The translations under genes were made by a program, and so were the position numbers. From JANOSH01 sp031415695 (GTDB lineage: Bacteria > Actinomycetota > Acidimicrobiia > Acidimicrobiales > Ilumatobacteraceae): a stretch of 64,000 bases of DNA. The stretch spans positions 1-64,000 of the forward strand of contig JANOSH010000056.1 in NCBI GenBank assembly GCA_031415695.1, read 5' to 3'. The notes below the pieces were generated by a model. The model worked only from the letters and a program-made list of their open reading frames with translations, did not search any database and was not told the DNA's origin. Shown one piece after another: positions 16,998-25,452 of this stretch. Position 1 is the first letter of the stretch. Each line of letters opens with the position of its first letter.

Positions 16998-17839
16998 TGA
17001 CCGAGATCTGCACGATTGAGCCGGGGCAACAACGGGTGATCCTTGTGGTCGTGGCCCACGCCGACGACGTTGCCTTGTTCCTTGGCGGAACAGTGGCGGT
17101 ATGGAGCGACCGCGGCTGGCGCGTGGTCGTGGTGCGTGTTACCGACGACCGATGGGATTCGATTGGTCTGTCGGAGATCGCAACCATCGAGGCCAATGCG
17201 GCCGAATTTCGGCGCGCCGTCGAGGTGCTCGGTGTCGCTGAAATCGTCGAACTCGGCCTGCCCACCGATACCCTCGCCGACACCAGCGAGGTGGCGTTAC
17301 GCGAGAAACTCATCCGCCAGATCCGGCGTTACCGCCCGTACGCCGTGGTCACTTTCGATCCCGATGCCATGCACGGCGAAGACAACCAGGATCACCACAT
17401 GGTCGCGCAGGCTACCGACGAGGCATTCTGGACCAGCCAGTTCGACAAACACCATCCCGAACACATCGCCGATGGGCTTGGCCCGCACGGCTGCTTCGAG
17501 CGTTGGTACTTCGGGCGCCACGTTGTCGACCCGACCCACGTGGTCGATATCTCGACCACACTCGACCGCAAGGTCGAAGCCGCGTGCGCCCACGTGACGA
17601 TGATGACCAACTTCGCCAACCAACTTGTGCTGCAGGCCCACACCGGAGGGTGGGACCTCCCGCTCGCCGCGACGGTCGTGGCGACCGGCGACGTGCGCCC
17701 GCTGGTCGAGAAACTCGTCCGGGCCGGAGCGGCAAACACCGGCACTAAACACAAAGTCGCCGCCGGCGAGGAGTTCCGGATTGTTACCTTCGGCGGCATG
17801 GGCCGACTGCTGGAACTGTTCGGGACGAGGCGCGCATGA
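16997..17839 (+). CDS. PIG-L/LmbE-family deacetylase
   Basis: 280-aa predicted zinc-dependent N-deacetylase; relatives act on N-acetylglucosaminyl lipids, mycothiol and bacillithiol precursors and aminoglycosides. The zinc motif normally AHPDDE is AHADDVA here, keeping His and both Asp but changing Pro and Glu. The second motif (DNQDHHMVAQ) is intact. The start overlaps the amidase stop by one base and its end overlaps the aminotransferase start by four, so the three are tightly coupled. The changed motif suggests an unusual substrate. Confidence 0.85.
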   Translation: MTEICTIEPGQQRVILVVVAHADDVALFLGGTVAVWSDRGWRVVVVRVTDDRWDSIGLSEIATIEANAAEFRRAVEVLGVAEIVELGLPTDTLADTSEVALREKLIRQIRRYRPYAVVTFDPDAMHGEDNQDHHMVAQATDEAFWTSQFDKHHPEHIADGLGPHGCFERWYFGRHVVDPTHVVDISTTLDRKVEAACAHVTMMTNFANQLVLQAHTGGWDLPLAATVVATGDVRPLVEKLVRAGAANTGTKHKVAAGEEFRIVTFGGMGRLLELFGTRRA

Positions 17840-19089
17840 ACGCACACGTGGGATCGGACCTACCCGCCATACTTGGGGGCGCGCCGACCTGTTCGACCAG
17901 CTACCCATCGTGGCCCGTCTGGGACCGCAACGAGCGCACGCGGTTGCTCGACACGCTGGACACCGGCGGTTGGTGGCAGGGTGACGGTAACGTCGCCGCG
18001 GCCTTCGCGCAGAACTTCGCCACCTACCACAGCGCTCGTTTCGGCTTGGCCATGACGAACGGCACGCACACGATCGAGGCTGCGCTGATCGCGTGCGATA
18101 TTGGTGAAGGTGACGAAGTGTTGGTGCCGGGTATTACCTTCGTCGCCTCGGCCTCAGCCGTGCTCGCCGTCAACGCCGTGCCTGTGCTTGTCGACATCGA
18201 TCCTGAGACGTTGTGCATCGACCCGGTCGCTGCCGAGGCCGCCATCACCGAACGCACGCGGGCGATCATCGCCGTGCACGTGGCCGGCGCCGCGGCCGAC
18301 CTCGATGCCCTCGTCGACCTCTGCGCGCGACGCGGGCTGCGCCTAATCGAGGACTGCGCCCATGCTCATGGCACGTTCTGGCGTGGCCGAGGCGTTGGTT
18401 CGTGGGGTGACTTCGGCTCGTTCTCGATGCAGCGTTCGAAGCTGATGACCGCCGGCGAGGGCGGTGTGCTGATCTGCAACGACGAAGAGCTTCGCGACAA
18501 AGCCTGGGCGTATGCCGACTGCGGACGCGTACAGGGCGAATGGTTCTATCACCACGCCACCGCGGGCACGAACCTGCGGATGACCGAGTGGCAGGGTGCG
18601 ATTCTCCAGGCGCAACTCGATCGGTTCCCCGAGCAGAACCGCGTTCGCAACGCTAACGCGGTCGCGCTGATCGAGGCGCTTGAACAGATCCCCGGTATCC
18701 GAGGGCAGCGACGCGATCCGCGAATGGATACCCAGGGCAACTACTGCTTCGTTTTCCACTACGACAAGGCCGAGTTCGCAGACTTACCTCTTCGGGCGTT
18801 TGAGTCGGCACTCGCGGCCGAAGGGGTACCGATGGGCGTGTCGTATCCGTCCCTCAACGAATTGGCGGTGTTCCGGCATCACAACTTCAGCCCGCGGCTG
18901 CGAGCGAATGCGCCGACGATTGTCTACCGGGACCTACAACTGCCGAACGCCGAGGCTGCCGTGGCGTCGACTGTCTGGCTGCAACACCGGCTGTTGCTCG
19001 CCGAACGTAACGACGTCCTGGACGTCGCCTGCGCCATCGCGAAGCTCCACCGCCACGCGGCCGGGTTGCGAGCATCCCCGTCTGGTTGA
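17836..19089 (+). CDS. DegT/DnrJ/EryC1/StrS-family PLP aminotransferase
   Basis: 417-aa sugar- or cyclitol-type aminotransferase. Lys202 in FSMQRSKLMTAGEGG is the PLP lysine; Asp173 in IEDCAHAHG contacts the pyridine nitrogen; GGWWQGDG and TNGTHTIEAAL form the early cofactor-binding part. The wording of the active site (SMQxSK, DCAHAHG, GSWGDFGSFS) is close to that of glutamine:scyllo-inosose-type aminotransferases, by memory and not by search. Last gene of the amidase-deacetylase-aminotransferase operon, ended by the hairpin at 19100-19152. It would convert a keto-sugar or ketocyclitol to an amine, or the reverse. Confidence 0.87.
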   Translation: MNAHVGSDLPAILGGAPTCSTSYPSWPVWDRNERTRLLDTLDTGGWWQGDGNVAAAFAQNFATYHSARFGLAMTNGTHTIEAALIACDIGEGDEVLVPGITFVASASAVLAVNAVPVLVDIDPETLCIDPVAAEAAITERTRAIIAVHVAGAAADLDALVDLCARRGLRLIEDCAHAHGTFWRGRGVGSWGDFGSFSMQRSKLMTAGEGGVLICNDEELRDKAWAYADCGRVQGEWFYHHATAGTNLRMTEWQGAILQAQLDRFPEQNRVRNANAVALIEALEQIPGIRGQRRDPRMDTQGNYCFVFHYDKAEFADLPLRAFESALAAEGVPMGVSYPSLNELAVFRHHNFSPRLRANAPTIVYRDLQLPNAEAAVASTVWLQHRLLLAERNDVLDVACAIAKLHRHAAGLRASPSG

Positions 19090-19099
19090 CGGCAAGGAC

Positions 19100-19152
19100 T
19101 GAGCGGCGCTGATCACGACCGAGATCTCGTGTGGCACACCGGACGCCGCTCA
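19100..19152. terminator. Bidirectional hairpin terminator
   Basis: TGAGCGGCG (19100-19108) and CGCCGCTCA (19144-19152) form a perfect 9-bp stem with a CACGA/TCGTG stem inside. It sits between convergent stops at 19089 and 19156. No T run. Confidence 0.55.
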
Positions 19153-19155
19153 CGA

Positions 19156-20436
19156 TCAGCTGTCTTTGGCTGTGCGCTCGATCCGGGGTAGCACGAGTTC
19201 AACTCGTGGTTGGGGTGTGTGTCGTGAGATGACCAGACGGCCGTTCATGGCGCGCGCGAGTCGTGACGCCAGTTCCAGGCCGTGACCGTGGGCGGGACTG
19301 ACGGGTTGGCCGGGTTCGGCGAATCCGTCGCCCTCGTCGGTGATCGCGAGGGTGACAGTCGTGTCGGTATGGACGATACTGAGGCTCACTGTACCGTTGC
19401 CGTGGATGAGGGCGTTGTCGAGCACTATGTCGACTATGTGGCGAACCATCGTGGGGTTGGCGGCAGGTTTGGGCCGGTACTGCGTCGAGGGAACATGAAG
19501 CACACGTCCCGCCTTGATGAGGCGGGGTGACCAATCGGCCGTGACTTGGGCGAGGAGGCGGTCGAGATCGATCTCCGTTGCAGCTTGGTTGGTGGTGCGG
19601 GCAATAGTGAGCAGTTCGGTGATGGTGCGTTCTAATCGGTCGACATCGCCGAGCGCTTCATTGAGGGCGAGCGCTGGGTCATCGCGAGGAAAGGCGAGTT
19701 CGGTCTCGATGGCCGCACGAAGGCCGGTGAGCGGGGTGCGGAGTTGGTGCGTGACGTCGGCAGTCAGACTGCGTTCACGGGTGACGAGATTGTCGAGGCG
19801 CCGTGCAGCTTCGTCGAGGGCGATAGAGGTGTCACGTAACTCGGGAATCGTGGAAGATGGTGGGGTGATGGCGAAATCTCCGGTGCCGAGTTGGATGGTG
19901 GCATCGCGCAGGTCGGCAACGGGTTTGGTGATCCGTCCGGCGAGGAGGTAACCAAGCGCCGTGGCTGCTGCGATGATGGCCAGCGCGCTGGCGGCGATGA
20001 TTGCCGCATTGCGACGGTTCTCGGCGTCGATGGTACCGGTGGGTTGCTCGGCGCGTAAAGCACCGATCACAGTCTCGTCGTACGCGATCGGAACGGCCAC
20101 GACGATCGCTTCGCCCGACTCGATGTCGACGACCTGGTTGCCGAGCGCTAGGCGGGTGGCGGGGTCGGCGGTCTTGGGCCCGGGGCCGGAAATGCGGGTG
20201 CCGTCTCGGTCGTAGAGGGTGTAGGCGATGTCGGGTTCGACTGGGAGTTCGACCGGGTCGGTACCGTCAGCGAAGTCGGTTGGGACCTCTCGCATGGCGA
20301 GCATAGTGTTGCGTTGCAGCCGCAGCACGGCCTGGTCGTTTACGAACTGTGCTGCCACGAGCACTAGGGGTATCGCGAACGCTGCGATAGCTGTCGCGGT
20401 AACAGCGAGGATAGTGGCGAGGATGCGACGTCTCAC
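19156..20436 (-). CDS. Sensor histidine kinase of a two-component system
   Basis: 426-aa membrane kinase. An N-terminal helix (ILATILAVTATAIAAFAIPL) is followed by an extracytoplasmic sensor region, a second helix (AAIIAASALAIIAAATALGY), a HAMP linker, the H-box ADVTHQLRTPLTGLR, the N-box IVLDNALIHGNG and the G-box DEGDGFAEPG. GTG at 20436 is chosen: it overlaps the response regulator stop by four bases (GTGA) and starts just before the first helix. It autophosphorylates on the H-box His and passes the phosphate to the partner regulator. The divergent ABC exporter is its likely target. Confidence 0.9.
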   Translation of the reverse strand: MRRRILATILAVTATAIAAFAIPLVLVAAQFVNDQAVLRLQRNTMLAMREVPTDFADGTDPVELPVEPDIAYTLYDRDGTRISGPGPKTADPATRLALGNQVVDIESGEAIVVAVPIAYDETVIGALRAEQPTGTIDAENRRNAAIIAASALAIIAAATALGYLLAGRITKPVADLRDATIQLGTGDFAITPPSSTIPELRDTSIALDEAARRLDNLVTRERSLTADVTHQLRTPLTGLRAAIETELAFPRDDPALALNEALGDVDRLERTITELLTIARTTNQAATEIDLDRLLAQVTADWSPRLIKAGRVLHVPSTQYRPKPAANPTMVRHIVDIVLDNALIHGNGTVSLSIVHTDTTVTLAITDEGDGFAEPGQPVSPAHGHGLELASRLARAMNGRLVISRHTPQPRVELVLPRIERTAKDS

Positions 20437-21113
20437 GAGGTCTCGTATCGGAAGCCGACGCCTCGAACGGTGGTGATACGGCTTGGGTGGCCGGGGGTGT
20501 CGAGGTGGCGGCGCAGAGCGGCGATGTGGAAGTCGAGGGTTTTGGTGGAGCCGTGCCAATGGCTATCCCACACGTCGGCCATGAGCGTGTCTCGGGTGAC
20601 GGAGTGGCCGGCATCGGTTACTAGACGAGCGAGCAGGTCGAACTCTTTGGGCCGTAGCTCAAGCTCGCAACCGTCGACGAACACGCGTCGGGCCGCAGGG
20701 TCGACGGTGAGCTTGTTGATGGTGATCAGTTCGGTCAGCGTGGATGCGACGCGGCGAGACTGGGCGCGAACGCGGGCGAGCAGTTCGGCGAGACGGAACG
20801 GTTTGGTGATGTAGTCGACGGCACCGGCGTCGAGTCCGACGACGATGTCGATTTCTTCGTCGCGTGCCGTCAGCATGATCACCTCGACCGCTGGGTGTGT
20901 GCGGTGGATGTGGCGACACACGTCGAGACCATCGATGTCTGGGAGACCGAGGTCGAGGATCACAAGTGTTGGGTCGTGTTCGGCAACGGCAGTGAGCCCG
21001 CGTTGGCCATCGGGTTCCCACCGGACCCGGTAGCCGCTGCTCGCGAGGGCGCGTTGCAGGCTGGCACCGATGCGGTTGTCGTCCTCGATCAGTACGATCC
21101 GTTCACCGCTCAC
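20433..21113 (-). CDS. OmpR/PhoB-family response regulator
   Basis: 226 aa. Receiver domain 1-115 with the acidic pair Asp11/Asp12, phospho-acceptor Asp54 in VILDLGLPDIDG, the conserved Thr in MLTARDE and Lys in YITKPFRL. The winged-helix output domain follows (RPKEFDLLARLVTDAG, then TTVRGVGFRYE at the end). GTG at 21113 gives the normal start SGERIVLIEDD; a longer frame to 21242 would run into the divergent promoter. Shares a 104-bp intergenic region with the ABC transporter operon. Confidence 0.92.
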   Translation of the reverse strand: MSGERIVLIEDDNRIGASLQRALASSGYRVRWEPDGQRGLTAVAEHDPTLVILDLGLPDIDGLDVCRHIHRTHPAVEVIMLTARDEEIDIVVGLDAGAVDYITKPFRLAELLARVRAQSRRVASTLTELITINKLTVDPAARRVFVDGCELELRPKEFDLLARLVTDAGHSVTRDTLMADVWDSHWHGSTKTLDFHIAALRRHLDTPGHPSRITTVRGVGFRYETS

Positions 21114-21217
21114 CCAGGGAACGGTAGCGACCGCCACGGCGCGCCGTACTGTTTCTGGCCGAATTCTGGCAAACCGCTCGCCGGCTTCTGGGCGGCCGGT
21201 TCGTAGTGTGATCGGCA

Positions 21218-21955
21218 ATGAACCAGACCACCGCACCAGCAATCGAACTGATCGGGCTTCGGCATTCCTTCGGCAGCGTCGACGCGCTGCGAGGTGTCGA
21301 TCTCACGATCGGTACAGGCGAAATTTTCGGTTTTCTCGGCCACAATGGCGCCGGGAAGACCACGGCCATGAACATTCTCACCACTCTGATCGCACCGACA
21401 AGCGGTCAGGCCAAGGTGTGCGGGTTCGATACCGTGACTCAGAGGGCATCGGTGACCGGGTTGATCGGCTATCTACCGTCCGATGTCCGGTTGTACGCGC
21501 ACCTCACCGCGGCCGAGAACCTTGAGTTCTTCGCTCGACTGTCTGGCGTCACCAATCCAGGCAAGGCTGCTCTCGAAACGCTCGCTTATCTCAACTGCAG
21601 TGAACTGGCAGATCTACGCCTTGGGACGTTCTCGACGGGGATGCGGCAGCGGGTAGGGATAGCGCAGGCGATTCTGCACCGGCCCGAGGTGCTGTTTCTC
21701 GACGAACCGACCAGCGGCCTCGACCCGATGGGCGTGCGCCAACTCCGTGAAACGATCCAGCGACTCAACGGCGATCTCGGGATGACGGTGTTTATGAACA
21801 CCCATCTGCTGTCGGAGGTCGCCCGGGTGTGCACCACGATTGGAGTGCTCAACCAAGGCGAGCTGATCTACCACGACACGCTCGACGCAACCATGGCCCG
21901 GTTCCCCGATGAAGCCACGCTCGAGGACATCTATGTGCGGGTCGGATCGGCGTGA
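21218..21955 (+). CDS. ABC transporter ATP-binding subunit
   Basis: 245-aa cytoplasmic ATPase of a drug- or antibiotic-exporter type (DrrA-like) ABC transporter. Walker A GHNGAGKTT is at about residues 43-51, the Q-loop region follows, the signature is FSTGMRQRVGIAQA, and Walker B is VLFLDEPTSGLDPMG. The H-loop His lies in MNTHLLSE. First gene of a four-gene operon with stepwise overlaps, divergent from the two-component system. Confidence 0.93.
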   Translation: MNQTTAPAIELIGLRHSFGSVDALRGVDLTIGTGEIFGFLGHNGAGKTTAMNILTTLIAPTSGQAKVCGFDTVTQRASVTGLIGYLPSDVRLYAHLTAAENLEFFARLSGVTNPGKAALETLAYLNCSELADLRLGTFSTGMRQRVGIAQAILHRPEVLFLDEPTSGLDPMGVRQLRETIQRLNGDLGMTVFMNTHLLSEVARVCTTIGVLNQGELIYHDTLDATMARFPDEATLEDIYVRVGSA

Positions 21956-22872
21956 TGATCGTCACCTTCACCCGAAACCGGTTGCGCATCATGCACCGTC
22001 AGGGCGTCACCGCTGGCACCGTCTGTGTGATGGCCGCGTTGACGATGCTGGCCGGTCTGCTTGGTTGGGCCAGCCAGCGAACCATCGTGGGTGTCTACGA
22101 CGAGTCGGTTAAGTTGCTGGCTCAGCGCGGCCTACCGGCCCCCCCAAACCCGTTCCTGCTCAAGCCTCAGTTGTCGATGCTGTCGAATATGTCGATTTAC
22201 GTCACGATGATCGGCGCGCTCGTCGCGGTCATCGCCGGCCACCTTGCTGTCGCCGATGACCATTCCACCGGCACCGGCCGACTCGTGTTCAGCCGCCCGG
22301 TCCATCGTCAGGCATACGCCACGGCGGTGATCACCGCGCCAGCGGTACTGCTCGGTCTCGCTATGGCGATCTCGGCCCTGCTGAGCGCAGTGGCGTTCAC
22401 GGCCGTCAACAAGGCCGTCCCGTCAGCGGGTGACGTAGCGCGACTGGTCGGGTTCGCCCTGCTGTCCTGGGTGTATCTGTGGCTGTTCGCCGTCGTCGGG
22501 TCGCTGATGCTGCTCGCCACTCGCCGCCGCTCACTCGGGCTGCTGACCGCCATAGGGGTGTGGCTTGTGGTCACGTTCGCGGTCCCGCAGTTCACGTCCG
22601 GTTTGCGCCCGTCGCAGTCGCTCAACCCGATCGTCGACCCAGTCTCTTCCTCGCAGACGTTCTTCAAAGTCACCCAACGGGCGCGCCCGTGGTCCATCGC
22701 CGAACAGTTCAAGGAAGCGTCCGGTCGCATCTTGCAAACCGCACCTACTGAAACCGCTGTGCACACCATCGGCCGCGTCGCCCCGATCGTCATGGCGCTC
22801 GTCATTGTTGCGGGGCTTTTCTCCCTCGTGATCGCCCGGCACGACTATGCAAGGAGCATGACCGATGACTGA
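21955..22872 (+). CDS. ABC transporter permease
   Basis: 305-aa integral membrane protein with about six helices (for example TAGTVCVMAALTMLAGLLGW near the N-terminus and APIVMALVIVAGLFSLVIA at the end). The segment HSTGTGRLVFSRPVHRQAY is the ABC-2-type 'threshold' between helices. ATG at 21955 overlaps the ATPase stop by one base; a GTG one codon earlier is also possible. It forms the membrane pore with the next gene. Confidence 0.85.
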   Translation: MIVTFTRNRLRIMHRQGVTAGTVCVMAALTMLAGLLGWASQRTIVGVYDESVKLLAQRGLPAPPNPFLLKPQLSMLSNMSIYVTMIGALVAVIAGHLAVADDHSTGTGRLVFSRPVHRQAYATAVITAPAVLLGLAMAISALLSAVAFTAVNKAVPSAGDVARLVGFALLSWVYLWLFAVVGSLMLLATRRRSLGLLTAIGVWLVVTFAVPQFTSGLRPSQSLNPIVDPVSSSQTFFKVTQRARPWSIAEQFKEASGRILQTAPTETAVHTIGRVAPIVMALVIVAGLFSLVIARHDYARSMTDD

Positions 22873-23845
22873 CCGTTTCCGACAACTCCGAGCACTTGCG
22901 GGCCACGAGTATCGAGCAGCAGTCCGTTCACGCGTCCTTGTCGCGCTAGTAGTCGTGCTGGTTGCCGCAACCGTTGCTTCGGTTTCCATCGCGTCGGTCA
23001 CTCACGCCGGCCAGGTGGCCGATTATCGGGCTTACAAGGCCGCCGCAACCGCAAGCGGGCTGGAGCGAATCGCACCCTCACCACTGGCAGCGCTGTCGCT
23101 TCTGCGCGGCGGGTTCGAGTATCTCCAGATCGTAGGCGCCATTATCGCGATCGCGCTTGGGTACCTCACCGTCAGTCGCGAGCGATCGAGTCGGACCATA
23201 ATCCTGCTCCGCTCGCGGCCTGTCAGCGCCGGTGATCTCGCCACTGGCACGCTTGTCGGAGCTGTCGCCGTCATCGCCACTATCGTCGCCGCTACCGGCG
23301 CTGTTGCAGTCGTGTGTATCGGGATCATCGGGCACGACTGGATCAATCCTGGCGAGTCGGCCCAACTGCTACTCGCCTATCTGGTCACGATTGTGTACAT
23401 GGCCGGGTTCTACGCTCTCGGAGTCACGTGTACCGCACGCTCATGCAATCCGGCCAACGGGCTCATTGCGGCGCTGTGCGTCTGGCTGGTGTTCGTGCTC
23501 GTCACCCCGCAGATCGGCGACACGCTCGATGCCGACAACCAGATTCCCGGTGGCTTGTTCAAAGCCCTGGGGCTAAACCGTGACGACGAAACGACGATCC
23601 TCGCCCACTTCAGCCTGTACGAGACGCTACGCACCCGCGTGGAATGGATCTCGTTCTCGCAGCATTACCAGCGGTTCGTGTTCGCCATGGTCGACGTAAA
23701 GGAACGGTATCGAGACCTCACACTCGCCGGTCTGATGGCTCGGGTGTGGACCGACGTCGCCTGGACGACCCTTGCGCCATTAGCGCTCATCGCCACGCAA
23801 CGACGCGCCCTGCGCACCATTCCCCACGAAGGAGACAACACATGA
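22865..23845 (+). CDS. ABC transporter permease, second subunit
   Basis: 326-aa ABC-2-type membrane protein with an N-terminal helix (RVLVALVVVLVAATVASVSI) and further helices around YLQIVGAIIAIALGYLTVS and LVGAVAVIATIVAATGAVAV. The segment RERSSRTIILLRSRPVSAGD matches the coupling stretch of the preceding permease. It overlaps that gene by eight bases. Together the two permeases and the ATPase form a likely heterodimeric exporter. Confidence 0.85.
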   Translation: MTDRFRQLRALAGHEYRAAVRSRVLVALVVVLVAATVASVSIASVTHAGQVADYRAYKAAATASGLERIAPSPLAALSLLRGGFEYLQIVGAIIAIALGYLTVSRERSSRTIILLRSRPVSAGDLATGTLVGAVAVIATIVAATGAVAVVCIGIIGHDWINPGESAQLLLAYLVTIVYMAGFYALGVTCTARSCNPANGLIAALCVWLVFVLVTPQIGDTLDADNQIPGGLFKALGLNRDDETTILAHFSLYETLRTRVEWISFSQHYQRFVFAMVDVKERYRDLTLAGLMARVWTDVAWTTLAPLALIATQRRALRTIPHEGDNT

Positions 23846-24438
23846 AACCAGTCACCAGCCACCCCCGCATGATTATCGCAACCTGTGTCGTGACGACCGT
23901 TGCGCTGCTCGTCGCATGCGGCGGCGCAACCACCAAGCCCACAAACACGGCCTCCGCATCGAAGCCGTCTGACGGGGTGAATGCGCCCAGTGGTGCGGTA
24001 CTACCCGTCACCAGCAACCCGATCAACAACACGTCGACCACCAACACACTGAGAATCGACAAGGTAAATGCCGAGGACAACGTCGACCCCATGACCGGCA
24101 AGGACGTCCCGGATCACCTGGAAATCGCCCTAGCGAACACTGGCACGGCGTCCCTTGGCGGCGTCGAGGTTTTTTACACCATTACCGATACAACGACCGG
24201 GAAATCGGAGAGCTACTACGCCAAACTCCCCGCCGACTTCGTTATCACCGCCAGCGGCAAACGCATCGCCCATTTCGATTCCACCGGTGAGCGCGATCAC
24301 TTTCCGATTAACAAGTTCGATCTCTATCGGACATCCAAGAACCCGCTTGACGTCAAAGTCACTGTCAGCGCCGTTGATGCTGCCGTTCAAACTGTGACCA
24401 TCAAGAAAGATGCTGGCGGTGCCGAAACTGCCGACTAA
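23842..24438 (+). CDS. Predicted lipoprotein of the ABC operon
   Basis: 198 aa with a lipoprotein signal: basic N-terminus, hydrophobic run and lipobox LLVAC with Cys26. A Ser/Thr/Asn-rich linker (about 27-70) leads to a beta-rich domain (LEIALANTGTASLGGVEVFY and later strands) that looks immunoglobulin-like. AAGGAGA precedes ATG 23842 and the start overlaps the permease stop by four bases. It probably sits on the outer face of the membrane and assists the exporter. Confidence 0.75.
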   Translation: MKPVTSHPRMIIATCVVTTVALLVACGGATTKPTNTASASKPSDGVNAPSGAVLPVTSNPINNTSTTNTLRIDKVNAEDNVDPMTGKDVPDHLEIALANTGTASLGGVEVFYTITDTTTGKSESYYAKLPADFVITASGKRIAHFDSTGERDHFPINKFDLYRTSKNPLDVKVTVSAVDAAVQTVTIKKDAGGAETAD

Positions 24439-24465
24439 ACCGTCGGCGTACTGATACGTACTAGA

Positions 24466-24732
24466 TCAGTGGCCGTTGCCATCCTTGTCGCCCGGCAGCA
24501 TGTCTTCGACCTTGGCCTTCAGCTTGCCGAACGCATCTTCGGCCTTGTCCTTGAGCTCGTCGGCTTTCGCCTTCAAGTCGTCGGGGATACGTTCTTGCAC
24601 CTTGTTCTTAAACTCGGCGGCCTTGGCCTTCATGTCGTCGGGGATGCGTTCTTGTACCTTGTGGGCAAGGTCTTCAGCTTGCGTCTTGAGGTCGTCGGCT
24701 GCGGCTTTTGCTTTGTTCATGAAATCGCTCAT
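24466..24732 (-). CDS. Small charged helical repeat protein
   Basis: 88 aa, almost wholly predicted helix and rich in Lys, Asp, Glu and Ala. Two near-identical 20-residue repeats begin at KVQERIPDDMKAKAAEFKNK, each with the same IPDD helix break. It recalls apolipoprotein-like or YtxH/CsbD-type stress proteins but fits none well. ATG at 24732 is used; an upstream ATG at 24771 is also in frame. Possibly a membrane-surface or stress protein; function unknown. Confidence 0.65.
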   Translation of the reverse strand: MSDFMNKAKAAADDLKTQAEDLAHKVQERIPDDMKAKAAEFKNKVQERIPDDLKAKADELKDKAEDAFGKLKAKVEDMLPGDKDGNGH

Positions 24733-24785
24733 GAACTCAGGATAGGCCGTTTGGCTCGGAACCGGACGCAAGCTACCTCAAGGAT

Positions 24786-25436
24786 CTACAGCGTCAGACC
24801 AATGGCGCAGGCAACGCCGGTGCCACCAATGCCGCAGTAGCCGTCCGGGTTCTTCGACAGGTACTGCTGGTGATACGGCTCGGCAGAGTAGAACGGCCCG
24901 AGCGCGGCGATCTCGGTGGTGATCTCGGGAAAACCCGCCTCCTTCAACCGGGCGTCGTATTCGCGGCGACTGTCGAGCAACGCAGCGTGTTGTGTCTCGT
25001 CGACAAAGTAAGCGGCGCTTCGATACACCGTGCCGACGTCGTTGCCCTGGCGCATGCCTTGGGTGGGGTTGTGATTTTCCCAGAAGACCTTGAGCACCTG
25101 CTCATAGGAGACTACGGCCGGGTCGAAGACCACAAGAACCACTTCGGTATGACCGGTCATGCCGGTGCACGTTTCCTCGTAGGTGGGGTTCGGTGTCGAC
25201 CCACCGGCGTAGCCGACAACTGTGGAATGCACGCCGGGAAGCTCCCAAAACGTTCGCTCGGCCCCCCAAAAACATCCCATGCCGAACACCGCAGTTTCGT
25301 ACCCATCGGGCCATGGCCCGACGAGCGGGTTGCCGTTCACATGGTGCGCAGCCGGTATGGGCATGCTTTGGGTGCGACCTGGAAGTGCTTCGTCGGCCGA
25401 TGGGATGTGAGCGGGCTTCTGCGAGAACCATGCCAT
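24786..25436 (-). CDS. msrA: Peptide methionine-S-sulfoxide reductase
   Basis: 216-aa enzyme that reduces methionine-S-sulfoxide in proteins. The catalytic motif GCFWG (Cys55) is preceded by the typical ETAVFGM strand, and the central YAGGSTPNPTYEETCTGMTG and HNPTQGMRQGNDVGTVYRSA blocks are canonical. Resolving cysteines are expected in the C-terminal NPDGYCGIGGTGVACAIG. Full length, single domain (no MsrB fusion), cytosolic. Confidence 0.97.
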   Translation of the reverse strand: MAWFSQKPAHIPSADEALPGRTQSMPIPAAHHVNGNPLVGPWPDGYETAVFGMGCFWGAERTFWELPGVHSTVVGYAGGSTPNPTYEETCTGMTGHTEVVLVVFDPAVVSYEQVLKVFWENHNPTQGMRQGNDVGTVYRSAAYFVDETQHAALLDSRREYDARLKEAGFPEITTEIAALGPFYSAEPYHQQYLSKNPDGYCGIGGTGVACAIGLTL

Positions 25437-25452
25437 GACAAGAGCCTACGGG

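Noticed and set aside
24450..24470. ACTGAT/ATCAGT hairpin between convergent genes as a terminator
   Set aside because: Only 6 bp, overlaps the stop codon of the small helical protein, and has no T run.
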